From Paralichthys olivaceus (taxonomy: Eukaryota; Chordata; Actinopteri; Pleuronectiformes; Paralichthyidae), in assembly GCF_024713975.1 (NCBI RefSeq), contig NC_091094.1, positions 9,843,001 to 9,907,000 of the forward strand: 64,000 nt of DNA, in the 5' to 3' direction. This document shows positions 13,668 to 27,375 of the stretch, in pieces. The stretch's first letter is position 1. Each line of letters opens with the position of its first letter. Both the position numbers and the translations under genes were made by a program. Below the pieces are notes generated by a model. That model did no database searches. It had not been told where the DNA came from and was given only the letters and a program-made list of their open reading frames with translations.

Positions 13668-16600
13668 AAGGGGTTCCTCCTTGAGCGCTAAGTGTCTCCT
13701 CCGCCCTTCACTTCTCCTCCTCACTTCACTGTCATTCTTTTCATATCTTACCATATTTCCATCTCACCATGGCCAAGCAAATACTTTCATTATCTTTTGC
13801 AGCACAAACAAAGACCTCCACTGAGGTGAGGTCTTAACTCTACACAATGACCCCCTTTCAGAGAGCCACTGTAGTTACACTCAAAGACAATTACTCCACT
13901 CTCCAGCTCGAGAGGGGTAATTACTCAGAACGATGCTCCTGCAGAATCGGGACCGAAGAGGAGAGGGGATTAAGGGACAGGGGAGCTGCACTTGTATTGT
14001 TTATTGAAGAAGGTGGTCAAATAAAGGACCCCAATTAAGGCAGGATACGGGATGAAAGGTGCGATGTGGAGATAAGAACCCAGAGAAGAAACTGGACCAA
14101 TTACATTTCACAGTGTGTCAAAAAAATTATAATTTGGGATATAGCACTGTGCACATGGTGGCCTGTTTCTTGAGTTTGAGCAACAGTTAAAGCCACTCAC
14201 TCTCTGTCCAGTTTTCTGCCTGGTCATTCAGCCCACATTGCAGACTAATAAAAATATTTGAGGTGGGTGGACTCCCTGCACTGTATCAAAGGAGAGATAG
14301 CCTCAGGAAATAGTAAAAGAAGACTGCAACAGATGTGTTCTGCTCTGTAGTAGTGTCAGACGAAGATTTATAGAAGAGTTTCATTTTTATGACATGCTAC
14401 TGGTAACAGGTGATGTTTTTAAAAGAATGAAAAACACATAAAACATATTTAGATATTGAAGAAAACCCTTCCCCACTCTGGTAAAAAAAACAGATTCACT
14501 AAGTCATAAGAAATAAATGGGGTAAGCAAATAGAAACCTAACATTTGAGACATTAAAGTATGGATTTTCGTGAAGACCTGTACAGGGAGAACCCCCATGA
14601 AACTGACGACTCTCCTGTCGTAACATTTACACTTCCCTGGATGCATGGTTCCAATTTAGAGCTTCTAATGAGCTGTAGTTGAGGTCAATTTATATAAAAC
14701 GTCCCGGAGCCGACTCTGTCATCAAGGACCGACATGTTTATGGTGGTCTGAAGTGGGCGCACGGGTGATTCCACAGCATGAAAGGCAAACAGGGAGAATG
14801 GGGTATGGGCAGGGTGTGTCCGACCAGTGAGTGAGGGTGGGGGGTTAAGAAGACGGTCAGTGGGTTTTAAAACCTCCGCTGCTACTGTTTTTTTCTGCCT
14901 TTTTTAAAAACACACACCCGGGCAGTGGTGGCGGCGGCAGCCTACTGTAGCCTTAACTTTATTTTTACTTCTTTTATTTAGAAAGCCAGGAAACATTAAG
15001 TGTTACTTCAAATAAGGTCATAAAAAGAAAAGTATACATGCAGTGACACATGAGGACGGACAATCTGTTCCATATGGTTTGCCCACTCATGCCCCTGCAC
15101 TCCATTTACAAAATCAAATCACTGCCGGCTTTAATAGGACTACAAAGTTTGTTCCAGAGGATCAGACACACCTGTTTAAGCCATCACGCTGACCATTTCC
15201 GGCCGAGCTAACACAAAGAGGTAACTTCTAAACATTCCCTCAGCAGTGTTTAGCTAAGTCCTTGATGAATAAGACAAACTTACACTTAATGAATTACTCC
15301 AGAGAGTCTCGACTGTCTGAGACTCAGATTCCAGCTCTTTAAAGTGAAGACAACAGCTCCTCATGATGTGCTGAACAAAATTCTAATGACTTCTATTCTT
15401 TCCATTATCTGGTCCTAACTGAGTGGTCACGAAGAACAATGGCCTGTGCTTTGGCATAGCCACAGGCACAGGTTCCTGCCACCACCTACCTGTGTGTGCA
15501 GGGCAGCGGGGGGAAGGGCGCTGCGGGGGGAGGCATGAGGCAGGACAAAAGCACAGGTGTCTGCAGGTGTGGCTGCGTCTCTGTGACAGAGCGGGGGTAG
15601 AAAAGGAGGAAAGAATGTCAGCACGCCCAGAGGCTCAGCGCTCAGGCCATAAGTAAAAACAAGATAAGGCTGTTTTTGCAAAGGGGAAAGGCATACTGAC
15701 CTGAGTGAACCATAACATGACCCGGAGAGGAGAAGAGGTCAGGCTCAAATAAAACAGAGGAAACATACCAGAGGTAAAAAGGTCAAGCTACCTTGGAGAT
15801 GCTGTGCTTATCATTTACATATCAGGAGAGGAAGTAGTGCCATGTTACAAATAAGAACAAAAAAGAATAGTGCATTCCTTCAATCATGCAGTCACTTCAG
15901 TTCCCATTGTGGTAACATGCCTCCGAGTCCAGCTGATGCAACAACGCTGCATCTTGCTGCACTATGTCCCGACTCTCCTCATTGCGCTCCATGAATCATT
16001 ATCGCGCTGGTGACGGAGGCGAGACCACCCTCACATTTCATTTCACAACACAAACAGCAGCCTGCCCTGTGTGCGCCTTGCATCATCAAACCTGGAGCGC
16101 CTCTCACATTTCCAGCTCTAATCGCACAAATGTCGCAGCCTATCCGAGCCTGAGAGCCGCCTTTAAAGTTTAAAAGGGAGTCCTCCCTTGCTGCCCAATG
16201 CACCAAATGTACCACTAAATGAGGCCATTTTGTTTATAGGAACTGTGGGAGAGTTGTGGGTGACTCTGTGCCCCTTTAAAAAGATAATATCCTCCCCATT
16301 TAATGGCCTCCGGATGACAAATTGCTTCCAGGGGAGAATTTAGTTAACAAAATTGCAAGTGTGACACTTAAAGACATATCCACTCTACTTAAGAAGTTTG
16401 ACATCCATAATTCAATTATGCTCAGCAGTAGGTACAGTAGATTTGTTTAAAGCCATATTTGCCTGCGTAAAGTAGGACTTGAGTAGTATTTAAGTATTTC
16501 TCATCATGCAGTATTAAGAAATATGTCTAATTATAACAAATGATTCATTTTACACACAGATTTCAAATTCAGGATCATTTAAGGAGATCTACTGTTAAAG

Positions 16601-17439
16601 CTCATATATTAAAGGAGGTATGGTTTACTTGGTTTTGACCTCAGCGGAAAGTTTTTTACATTGACAAGAGGAAAAGCCCCATATCTCTTGGAGCTGGTTG
16701 GAAAAACACTTAGAAAATTGATGGCTCATTATAACCTAATACTCTTACAAATATCTAGAACACCCATAAACTGTTCTTTCCTTTTTCAAAATGCTTACGA
16801 TCTTGATGGTATTCTGACTGACATACAGCCCAAACCATTCTTGTTTGCTTTTTTTTTTCTTAAGCCACTAAATACTTCCTTGGAACATTTAAAATGTGGG
16901 GATTTAAGCAGAGACAGTGCAGAGGAGGATGGGTGGATGTGTAAAAACACAAAACCCTCAGGAGAAAAAGGTAGAGACACAATCAGAGAGACCTGCCATT
17001 AAAAGTACAGCGGTAAGTGAGAAAAGAGACGACAGCCAAACAGCAAATGAATCTGGATTCGGATCAACTGAATGAGAGAGAGAAAGAGAGAGAGAGAGTC
17101 AGAATGCAGAAAGAGAATGATGTGGATTGGAAGCGGGAGCAGGAGCCAGGGTTGGCAGGGTTTTGGTGGAGGAGTGTGGTGGTTCAGAAGTCCTCCAGCG
17201 AGAGGCGCCAGTGTGTCCGGCGGGGGCCCTGACCATGAGCTGCCTCACCCCCCCAGAGCCACGGCCACAAACCCCCTCTCCCCCCTTCACCACCAGCACC
17301 GCCACCCATCCAACCCAAAACCCACTGGCAGGCAGCGCTTCACTGAAGCTGCTGCTGCTGCTGCATGTTTATTTAATATTCTGAAGAAATTGAAATATCT
17401 TTGTGGGTTTACTCACATACATACACAATTACACATCCA

Positions 17440-17440
<1 letters not shown>

Positions 17441-17476
<36 letters not shown>
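17441..17476. repeat. (CA)n microsatellite
   Basis: An uninterrupted run of about 18 CA units, flanked by imperfect 'acatac' and 'acac' repeats on both sides. Confidence 0.9.
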
Positions 17477-17479
<3 letters not shown>

Positions 17480-19299
17480 CATACATGCACGCATACATTC
17501 ACACACACTGCCGCCACAATATATAAATAAATAAAGTAGAGTAATAATGCTCTCTTGATCTGTGGCCAAGAATAGAGTCGGAGAAAATGTTTTTCAAATG
17601 GTGTTTTCAGACGCACAGAGGGAGGAGCGTGAATGTCTGACACTGCGTGTTGCCTGAGCATGTCTCCCACTGACTCCCACCGAGGAGAGAGAGCTCTGAC
17701 AAAGCGGGTGACAAACAAGAAATAGTTCCCATGTGACGAGAAGAGACTAGTTGTTAAAAAAAACAAATAAAGACAAATGGTTAAGTTTGTAAGTCAAATG
17801 CAGGTTTCATCATATATGGATGTAAAAAAGTATGCATTTCATATGATGTGCTATTTGGTGACTCTGAGTGTGAAGCCTGTGAATGAGAACATGTATATGA
17901 GGTGTTTGTGAAGTGTTAAATGTAGAAATGCACAGTGCCAGAGCGTCTTCTGTGTGCGTGTGTGTGTGTGACAGTTCATGCTTGAGAGCACACACATCCA
18001 TATGAAGTCTCTGATCATTACAAAGCAATTCCTTCAGACAGAAATCCCTTAAACAGCCTCGGTTTTGGGCTTCACGCTATCCCCCCTTCTGTCTCCTCTC
18101 TCCTCAACAGCCACCAACCACTGCTGCTGCCAAAAATAACACAGGAGCGCCACTCGAACCCGCGCCTCACCACAGCGCAGCTTGGCCGCAAGAGAGGGAT
18201 CAAAACACACACAAAAAAGGAAACACATCATATTGTGGAAGGAGGGAAAAAGAGCATTCATACAGCGCCATGCCTGAAGATATCTACTGATGATTTTGGC
18301 AAGCGAAGAACCACACATACTAATGCGCCAGGCCAAGACAGGGAAAGCGGAAAGTGTGTTTGTGGATGTGTGCATACATTTTGGATGAAGTATATTGTCG
18401 CAGCTACAGAATTCGCTACTGATCCCACTCACTCAGTGATTTAACCACTAGCTCAATAAAAACACTTACACTATCACGTTATAGGTCAATAAATTAGGGC
18501 CTTCTACCGACAAACGAAGGCCCGGAAAACAAGGCAAATTATCGCTGAGGGTATGAATTATGAGTAGGAGTGGTATTCTCTGATGTCAGATAAATCACCG
18601 TGCTTTGATTGTAGGTTTGGGAGTTCAAATGGGAGACAACTTTACTCATTGTCATGGCCGAATTCACTTTTGTGTTGCATTTGGCAAAACGTGCGTCTCT
18701 ACACTGACAGACGGATGCCAGCAAATGAAGCCATTAGAGCTCAAGTTCTGTTTCAACAGCGGCCAGGAGGGGTTTATGAGGAAACCATCACGGGATTAAT
18801 TGTCCAGCCGCAGCAATAAATGAAATGATGGAAAGGTGGAAAATGTAGTGAAATTTAATGGAAGTGCTGCTACGTTAGTTTGGGCAGAAGGTTCTGAAAT
18901 TTAGGGTCAAAAAGATTAAAAGCGTGAGCATGATGCTCTGAGTATTCAGCAGGGAAAAGAATTCAAACTGAACAGAGAAACTAGACACAAATTAGAATTA
19001 GTTATTATTATTTTATCATTGATTTCATTGCCATCACTTTTTGCTGGCCTGAATTATAGTAAAACGCAAATGTTGCACCCTTCTAAACAAAAAACACACG
19101 CGTGAGATGAAAGTTTGGTCAGATCAGGTGGACGGACCTTTACAGAGGCTGCTCCTCATCTCACCTTAGATTTTCATATCTTAACCGCTTAGAGCCTAGA
19201 AACATTTAAATCAAAGTTACATTACTTAAAAACAAGTTCTTCTCATTGGCTTTCAACTCAAGTTGAATTTGAGACCTTGATTTAATCTGTTGCTTTGCA

Positions 19300-19440
19300 A
19301 TTCTCAATTATTTATGATGTTTCACATTTTATTGCTTTTGAATTTCTCTGTTTCTTATATACATTTTTTATTTTAAGCCTGACAGCACTTTGGTGATTGT
19401 TTTAAACATGCTATATAAATACAATTTGACTTGACTGGAT
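19300..19440 (+). repeat. 3' tail of a teleost interspersed element
   Basis: The sequence ends with 'agcactttggtgattg', then 'atgctatataaatacaattt', then 'gacttgac'. This combination of 'gcacttt', 'gctatataaataaa' and a short tail repeat is the usual 3' end of several abundant fish retroposed families. Only the tail is recognisable. Confidence 0.45.
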
Positions 19441-20689
19441 ATGACTGTTGTCTTTTCACCATGTTATCTATTGACATTGGTTTTACTTTCTTCTCTATGT
19501 CATTGTTTTTATGCTGCTCTGCACCACCACTGACTTGTAAACGCATGTTGCTTAGACCAGGGACTTTTTACTTTTAAATACATTTGTGTATGTTTAACAG
19601 CAAGAGGTTCCCGCGTAAAGCACATTTAAATATTGTCTTTAAATGGGTAACTGAGGTGTTGCTCTTTAAGTTGAGCCACTGCAACATACCTGGGTCCATG
19701 AATGGTCTGTGTTGGAGACAGGTGCCAGAAAACCCAGGAGCTCAAAGCATCATGGGACAGAGAGGTTTATCATTCAGTCACATCAGTGACTGACTGTCGC
19801 CCTCTTCTGGTCCTTTGTATTCATAACAGATGAACAACTCACATCGGGGAACAATTATCCTTATGATTATAATTGGAAAACCTTACATCCATAAATTCCT
19901 CCCCAAACTTTAGACATTAAGCAAACACAACAAAGTGAGCTTGAAGAATTATTTCCTGTGACCCTGGATGGAAGTCTTTGACCTGATTTGTCGTATTTGG
20001 ATATTTCATTCTTCTACTCTTTTTAGATAATAAACTTCTTTCATTGTATGTTATTTGACGGATGTTTCATTTCATTTGAGTTTTCTACACATCCTGTATG
20101 ATTTGAACTGTGATTAATAAAGTGAGAGAAAGAAAAGAAAAGAGTGGGCCCATGTGTCTTTTCTTTTTAAATGCTGCAGCCTATAATTATAATTAAAAGT
20201 AATAAAACATTACACACAGGTCAAGAGTTAAAACGAGTTAAAAACAATATCAGCTTATTAAATAACATTTACTCACTGCGACTTGAATTCTTCCATTTTG
20301 TTGCACTTTTCCATCCGGTGTTGTTTCCCAGCAGCAGATTCACAACTTTAATTAGATGAAAAATAAATAAATATAATAATGATAATGATAGTACTATGTT
20401 ACACTGATGAATGATGTTTGTTGGTTCGTTTTGATTATACAACAAATCCTGCACTAACTTAAATACATTTCCTCGGCACCATATTTAACGTTAAGAAGCT
20501 AACGGTAACTAGCTTAGTTTGTTTCGTACATACACTTTGCTTTAACAGAGAATTCTCTACTTCCTCCTTGTTCATGTGTTTAAAAACTTCTACTTTTCAT
20601 TTACTAGTTTTATATATTAATGTTTAGTGCCCCCCCCCCCCACCAGAATATTCACCTGTTTCTATTGAGAAGAAACAATCGTACCCGCT

Positions 20690-20943
20690 CCTCCTCCTCC
20701 TCCTCGGTGCCTCCCGGTGTGCAAATCGAAGTCACCCACAGCTCCTTCTGACCAATGGGAGCTGGACTTCCGCCCGGAGGCGCGCTACGTCACATTGTTG
20801 TGTCGGAGCGGAGGGCGCCTCTTCTGCCTTTCACATGTCTCCTGCCCGTGGAAACACCGTCTGATGAGAAGCGGGGCGTCCGTCCTGTTTTGGGGGGATT
20901 CGCGGATCCAAAACCGACCGGCACCGTCTGCGTGAAATAGGGA
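20690..20943 (+). promoter_or_regulatory. tarbp2 promoter and 5' UTR
   Basis: A GC-rich block immediately precedes the tarbp2 start. It contains a CCAAT box (20752-20756, in accaatggga), an ETS-like cttccg at about 20767 and a CRE-like TACGTCAC (20786-20793), spaced as in TATA-less housekeeping promoters. The upstream CTCCTCCTCCTC tract is pyrimidine-rich. Transcription start is not determinable; it probably lies between about 20800 and 20900. Confidence 0.55.
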
Positions 20944-23900
20944 ATGAACGACGAGACAGCACCGGACAGCTGGAAGAATAACTCCGGGTGCTCCAGGTGA
21001 AGCTGCACACATGCTAAGCTAACGTAGCACTGAGCATCACATGTTTTACACCAGGCTGTTTTCTGAACTGGTTCCACTGTTAAACTACTGTTACTGCTGT
21101 TGTTGTTGACTTTACCAAACATACCTGCACACAGTCACTACAGATTTTCATAGTTAGACCTTAAACACGGTGCCACATACGAGCGAGTGTAACCGTGGAC
21201 ACTAGCCCTGTTGATAAATGATTATTGATCCCATGGACCTGTTGATTACTATCTAATGACTTAATTACTGAATCCAGATAGACTTAAAAGTGCTATTAGA
21301 CATCTATAGTTCTTATTAATAACCTGTAGCAGTATCTTCAGCAATTAACTGCCCTGATTATTGATTATTGGTCTGTACTGCCTTTACATTGTGTTCTACG
21401 GTGCAGATGTTCGTGCACACTGCACAAACTGTTGCATCCTGCATTGTCAGATGTTTATTAGAAAGACTAACTCTGGTACATTTATATATAAACCATTGTG
21501 CTCATATTAATTATTGTACACTACATTTTAAATAAATACAAGTTAAAGTTATCCTTGTAGGGTTGTTTCTTCACATATATGTACTTTTGTTTATGTAATC
21601 ATTCATTTAGAAAGCCTCCTAATTTAAGATTACATTCAATTTTATATTTGCGTAATGCCCAAACCACAACATACATTATCTCGACACGTTGCATAGTAAG
21701 GCCGTGACCGTTCAAAGCAATGGTGATAATGTGTATCATCAGCCAAGTGGACATGTTTAGTTTTATATCCGATGTTGAAAGTTCTCTTGCCTCAATACAA
21801 AGTAGATGTGGAATTACAGATTGTGGTTATTTGTTCCCTGGAGTTTAGTGCATGTCTGAAACCAGCTGGATTGGAGAATGGTTCAACTCCATAGTGAGGT
21901 TTTCTGGATTTGTGTGACCAAATTGCAGCTGATGGCTGTACTGACAGTATGTGAATGGGTAAGATAGAAAATGTATGTGAATGGGTGAATGCAACTTGTA
22001 CTGCAAAGCAATTTTTGTCATTGATAAGGCTGGAAAAGTGCAATTTAAATATGGTCCAATCAGTCCATTCTGTTTATAGATAGACACTTGTGTAATTTAG
22101 GCGAGTGTAGTGAGTGCATACATTTTTATCTTGAGTGAAAGACAATAATGCTGTAGTCAACAGTCCATCTCATGCTTTATGTTCCATTCCATTCAGTATT
22201 GAGCAAATGCTGGCTGTGAATCCCGGAAAGACGCCGATCAGTCTGCTGCAGGAGTATGGAACGCGGATAGGCAAGACCCCAGTGTATGACCTGCTGAAGG
22301 CCGAGGGACAGGCCCACCAGCCCAACTTCACTTTCCGCGTCTCCGTTGGAGAGATCAGCTGCACCGGCCAAGGGCCCAGCAAGAAGGCAGCCAAGCACAA
22401 AGCAGCCGAGGCTGCTCTGAAGATGCTCAAAGGAGATCTCGAAGGTCCCACCGGCGTTGGTGTTGGAGTAGACAGTTTTATTGGGGTTGACGTGTCGACT
22501 GATGGAGACAGGTCGGTTTATTCAGTTTCCCCCTTCAACCATAATAAAGTATCTCATATTGTAACGTACATTCCTATTTATTTATTAGTTTTTATTTATT
22601 TGCACTGGCTCTGCAGTTAAAATGATACATATACCATTTAGGTGAAGTGATTATTGAGGTCTGTGTGGCTTAATTACTTATTGTGGTGTGGTTTTATCTC
22701 ATCTTCTGTGCAGCTGCCCGTCAGAGATGAAGACCTCAGGCAGTTCTCAGCAGTCTGAATGTAACCCTGTGGGGGCTCTGCAGGTGATTCATTCATTTGT
22801 CCTTGTTTCATCACAATTTTTTCAGTTTGTGTCACAGTAGTTTTCAGTTACATGCCTTTTAGTTTCTTTTTTATTTTGTGATTCAACATTTGTGCATGTT
22901 CTTCTCTGTCAGGAGCTGGTGGTGCAGAAAGGATGGCGTTTACCAGAGTACACGGTCACTCAGGAGTCTGGTCCTGCACATCGAAAAGAGTTCACCATGA
23001 CCTGCAGAGTCGAGAGATTTGTGGAAATCGGTAAAATGCAGAATGTTCATTCAGTGAAAGTGTGTGTACGTTTGTGTGCATGAGTATTTGTTCTGTCTCA
23101 TACATGTTAACATCATGAATTTGTCCGTCAGTGATACATTTGCTCATTCTACCCATGAAATGATACTGATAAGAAACAGTTAATTTGGATTGAAAACAAT
23201 CACACGTCCTGCCTTCTTCACGGGTGTTGAAAAGTTTCTGACCTTTAGTGACTCTTTACACTGAAATAGCAAGAGCATTGATTTCTCTGTGGCACCCTTT
23301 ACTGTATCAGTGATAGACAGTAATATTAATGTCCCATTTAACAAGATATACCAGCTTACTCTGCGAATGATAAAGTCAGACCAGCTGTGGTCATACTTGT
23401 TCAACATGACCCACAGTTTCCTGTTCATCTCCAGGAAGTGGAACCTCAAAAAAACTAGCCAAGAGAAACGCAGCAGCTAAGATGTTGTCGCGTATACACG
23501 ATGTTCCGGTCGACCTGAGGACCAGCAACGAGGCAGACGCGGAAGAAGATACATTCACTGTGGTGAGAAACAAACATTCTCCCACAATGGGGAAATTTGC
23601 AATATTACAACAGCAAGAGTCAAAAATAGGCATCAGTAGGTAATAATAAGTAACATGCAACATACTTCTTTAAGTTTAGTAAATATTTAAAAAATTGAAA
23701 AATATGAATTGAATAAAAAACAAATACCAGAAAAAGAAAAGAAAAAGTATAATATGTCTAATGTGTGAGAATTGGTTTGTCCTATGATGAACTGACGTGT
23801 GCTACTATCAATTGCACACACATTTAATTGTGCATAGGCAGTTCATCCTGACTTGACATCTGGAAGCCTCATCCTGCTGCATGTGTTTGAACTGATAAGA

Positions 23901-25420
23901 AGGCCCATCCTGACTCTGCATTTATTTATGATACAACTTCTCTATAAAAATTGCTATTATTCTTATCTGGTTAGTTTGTTGCAATAAACTCATTCAAACC
24001 CACAAGTAGCAGATATTCTATTATCATTACATAGTGGCTAATAATGTCAGTTACATTCGGTTGTTTGTCTTTCCGATATTCACCTGACAGCCCATTACCC
24101 CTTTTCGTACTCTTAAGTCTTGCTGGCAGATAATAAAAGTGAATGAACTGCTCTAAATGTCCTCTCTCCTGCACACACAGCACATTGGGAACAGAGTTGA
24201 GTCGGGTAAAAGTAAAAGCTTCAGCTGCACATGGGACTCTCTGCGTAACTCTGCTGGAGAGAAGATCCTCCAGCTCCGCAGCCACCCTCTGGGAATGCCC
24301 TCCGACTCCAACTTCTGCTCCTTACTGAGTGACCTGTCTGTGGAACAGCGCTTTGACGTCAGTTACTTGGATCTGGGTGAGTTCACTAACTGCAGCATTC
24401 AAAGAAATGACAGTTCCATTCACGTCTGTGGAGCACCACAGTTAGACTGCAGTGAAGTTGAGTTAAAGAGGAGTTAGATGTTGAATGGACATAACCGACA
24501 ATACTCTACAGCTAAACGCATGAAGAAATGCATTTCAGTTCATTTAAATATGAATTGAATCTTCACCTCTGGTTTTTAACACCTGCACAAACTAAGAGTT
24601 GCACAGCATCATGGGTACATTGTGGTGGCAGCATTCCACAAATTACATGTAAAAAAACCGTGTGGTTACTTTAACTCACATCAGATATGATGCAGCTGCA
24701 TCACCTACGTGTCACAGTTTCATGCAGGTGCACAATAATTTAACTAATTCAATTTTTATTTTATTAAAATGTTTGTGCAGGAGAAACCAGCACCCTAATA
24801 TAAATCTGAAGTAAACACTCTTACACTTTCATATCATTAATCTATTAATCAAAAATAAATGCATTTCATTTTTATTCAGTATAAATACGAACTATTTCCT
24901 GGTTTTAAATCTATCATTACTTTACATTCCACAGAAACAATAAAAATATTAAAATAACAGATTGATAAGATAATAACAAGTATTTGTAGCTAAATACTAT
25001 GTGGTATACAAATGTATAATTATCGTTATCATTATAATTATTAACCAGGATATTTATTGCTTTTTCATATACTTATATTCTGCTGTTATAGCAGTTTGTA
25101 TCATATTACTCTTACATCTATAATATACTCCTGTACGTATAGTGTCCATTACACTGTACTAATAACACATCTTTGCTGAGAGAAAATACACATTGTTGTC
25201 TAAAGAAGCAGGAAGATATCTGTCTCAATGTTTTCCAACATCCTTGTTCTCTCTCGTTTCAGAGGAGCCCAGTCTGAGCGGCTTGTGCCAGTGTCTCGTG
25301 GAGCTGTCCACGCAACCAATCACAGTGTGCCACGGCTTCGCCCCGAGCACAGATGCCGCTCGTGCCAACGCAGCCCACAATGCACTGCAGTACCTCAAAA
25401 TCATGGCTGGAGGGAAGTGA
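20944..25420 (+). CDS. tarbp2: TRBP, RISC-loading complex subunit (Dicer partner)
   Basis: Seven coding exons: 20944-20996, 22197-22511, 22714-22783, 22913-23030, 23435-23562, 24181-24376, 25263-25420; phases agree throughout and give 345 residues (human TARBP2 366). Exon 2 opens with [20 protein letters not shown], nearly identical to human TRBP. dsRBD1 covers about residues 27-95 and ends in the [13 protein letters not shown] helix. dsRBD2 covers about 141-209 ([20 protein letters not shown], then [16 protein letters not shown]). dsRBD3, about 294-345, is the type-B, Dicer-binding domain ([15 protein letters not shown], ending [11 protein letters not shown]). The linker between domains 1 and 2 is shorter than in mammals. 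Family knowledge: TRBP binds Dicer through domain 3 and helps load small RNA into Argonaute; domains 1 and 2 bind dsRNA; it also inhibits PKR. The paralogue prkra is excluded by the close match of the N-terminus and of [11 protein letters not shown]. The first-exon ATG is the only one in phase with exon 2. Confidence 0.96.
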
Positions 25421-25553
25421 TGTCAAGTCACCTTCCTCCTCACAGACTTGAACTCGCAAAACTGCACATTTCCAGGATGAATTTCCACTTTGGACGACGG
25501 AGGAAACTTTTGTGATGAGTTCAAAAACCGAGAATTACCTCAGATTTGGAAAA

Positions 25554-25924
25554 AATAAACTTTTTCTGTCCCCAAGTTTAAACCCTGGAGCCCGATTTGG
25601 CCACTTTGATTTCTAATTGTCGCAAGCGAACATTAAGTTGCCCAAAAATTCACGAACACTCCTCTTCTTGCAAATTATTTTAAAATTCCTTTTCAGTCAC
25701 TTACATTTTTGCTTGTCTTCCACACAAAGCAGTGTTTCCCTCGAATCTCACTACAAAAAGTCTTTATCTGGAATTTTAAATGGTGCTTTTGCCAAAAAAC
25801 TGGAGACGAATCCTGGTGCAACAGAAACAGAAATTGGACAATGGAATCGCCGATCTCATGGATGGACTTAATATTTTGACAGCCATGCCACTGAAACATG
25901 GAGAAAGAGACTCTGCTGAATAAA
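25554..25924 (+). terminator. Candidate tarbp2 polyadenylation signals
   Basis: Two AATAAA hexamers lie downstream of the tarbp2 stop, at 25554-25559 and 25919-25924. Either could end the transcript, giving 3' UTRs of about 150 or 520 bases. Confidence 0.5.
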
Positions 25925-25939
25925 TATCAGAGGATAATT

Positions 25940-27375
25940 ATTTTAAAGACTGGCCCCTTTACACTTGAGCGTGTTGGATCTTGCAAAATGTTTTTTTTTG
26001 TCTTTGTTAATTTGATTCCCTGAAACTCAAACAGTTTGTCGCTGTGATGTTCTGAATATTTGGCGTGAAGGATCTGAGTTTGTGACGTACTTCTCCTGTC
26101 GTTTTTAAAACTCAGTATCCGACACATATTTTGAACTCGTTGGGTTTATTTGAAATTAACCCTCTCTAATTATGTTACACTCAAGTATTTACTGTTGTAG
26201 AATTAAGAGGACAGAGCAGTGAGCTTGAGTGATAACATTTATTATTGATTTCCCACGTGTAGAATTCCTTTGAAGATGTACACCAATGGCTATCAGAGCA
26301 TTTTAGGAAATCTCTCTGTGATCATGACAACACTACAAAAGAAAACAGTGGGCATAATTTAAAATCTACTTATTGGTTCAGTCACTCACAGATTTGTACA
26401 TTTTGGAGTAAAACAAGATGACACAAGATGTGATTATGACAAAAATGTCCCAGTTTCTCTATTAACCTGAATTTTTGCATTCAAACCAATTTAAATCAAT
26501 TTCTGTGTAAATCAAAGAGCTTAAACAACTGTGAGTTGTGTGATAAGGAATTGTTCTCATAATCAATAGAAACCTAACATTGGATTTTTAGAATCGTAGA
26601 TCAGACAATTATTATTATCTCATTCCAAAGATTTGAATTAACTATTGTTTTTATTCTTTCAAATTCGTACCCGTGATGATTTTTCTCTTTTTTCCGTCAA
26701 TGTGACTGATTCCTGTGACATTATTTAAAAAGACTGTTGACACCTGCATCTTGGTGTAAACTCTCATTACCACCTTTGTTACTGCAGTAGCTAATCTGTC
26801 AATACAATTCCTTGCACTCGGCTGAAATAAGCATTGAAAAGAGTTGAAACAGTTTGCACTAGTTGAAAAGATAATGTCCTTTGCACAGATGCAGGCTGAA
26901 CATGTTCAAGTGCAGCGTGTTTGATGCAACACTGACCTCATTTTGTCTCAAACAGCAGATCTGCATATTGTTTTTCTGATTACTGAAATAAGTAAAGTTA
27001 TCTGCTGGTTATGGTGAATTTTATTGTGCTGACATTAAATTTGAGACAGATTTTTTGTCATAGTAAAATTGAAAAGTTAAATTAAATAAATTGTGAGCTC
27101 CATGTGAAATTGACTGTTATGGTGTAATATATTCGTCACGCTTTAATAACAGATTGAATTATTACCGCTCAAATATGATGATCCACACAGTCTTTCATCG
27201 ACTTTATGTTTAGTCATTTACAATAATTGTATTGAGGACGAGCACTGGGAAAAACTTTTGATAAACTTGACTTGATTTCTTCAGTGTAGATCCTCTGAAA
27301 GCTCATGAGATGTAAAAAATCCAAATCCTCAGTGCAAATGTGTGAAGATTGAACGATGGAGTTCTGTGTTTTATG
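25940..27375. other. Interval between tarbp2 and the tespa1 3' end
   Basis: AT-rich sequence without a recognisable exon. On the minus strand it includes the probable tespa1 3' UTR; an AATAAA on that strand (TTTATT on the plus strand near 27018) is a candidate end. The two genes converge here. Confidence 0.5.

Larger units (their letters stand above)
13690..20689. other. Non-coding interval between sp7 and tarbp2
   Basis: No exon with domain resemblance or consistent splice phase was found on either strand. It holds a CA microsatellite, a fish repeat tail near 19300-19440, a C10 run near 20631 and several moderately GC-balanced unique segments (for example 15430-15650, 16180-16400 and 18540-18840) that could be conserved regulatory elements. 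Open frames around 17072-17530 come from purine-rich and CA-repeat sequence. Confidence 0.6.

Noticed and set aside
17072-17530. 152-codon frame rich in RE and later HTHTHT
   Set aside because: Built from AG-rich and CA-repeat sequence; nothing protein-like.
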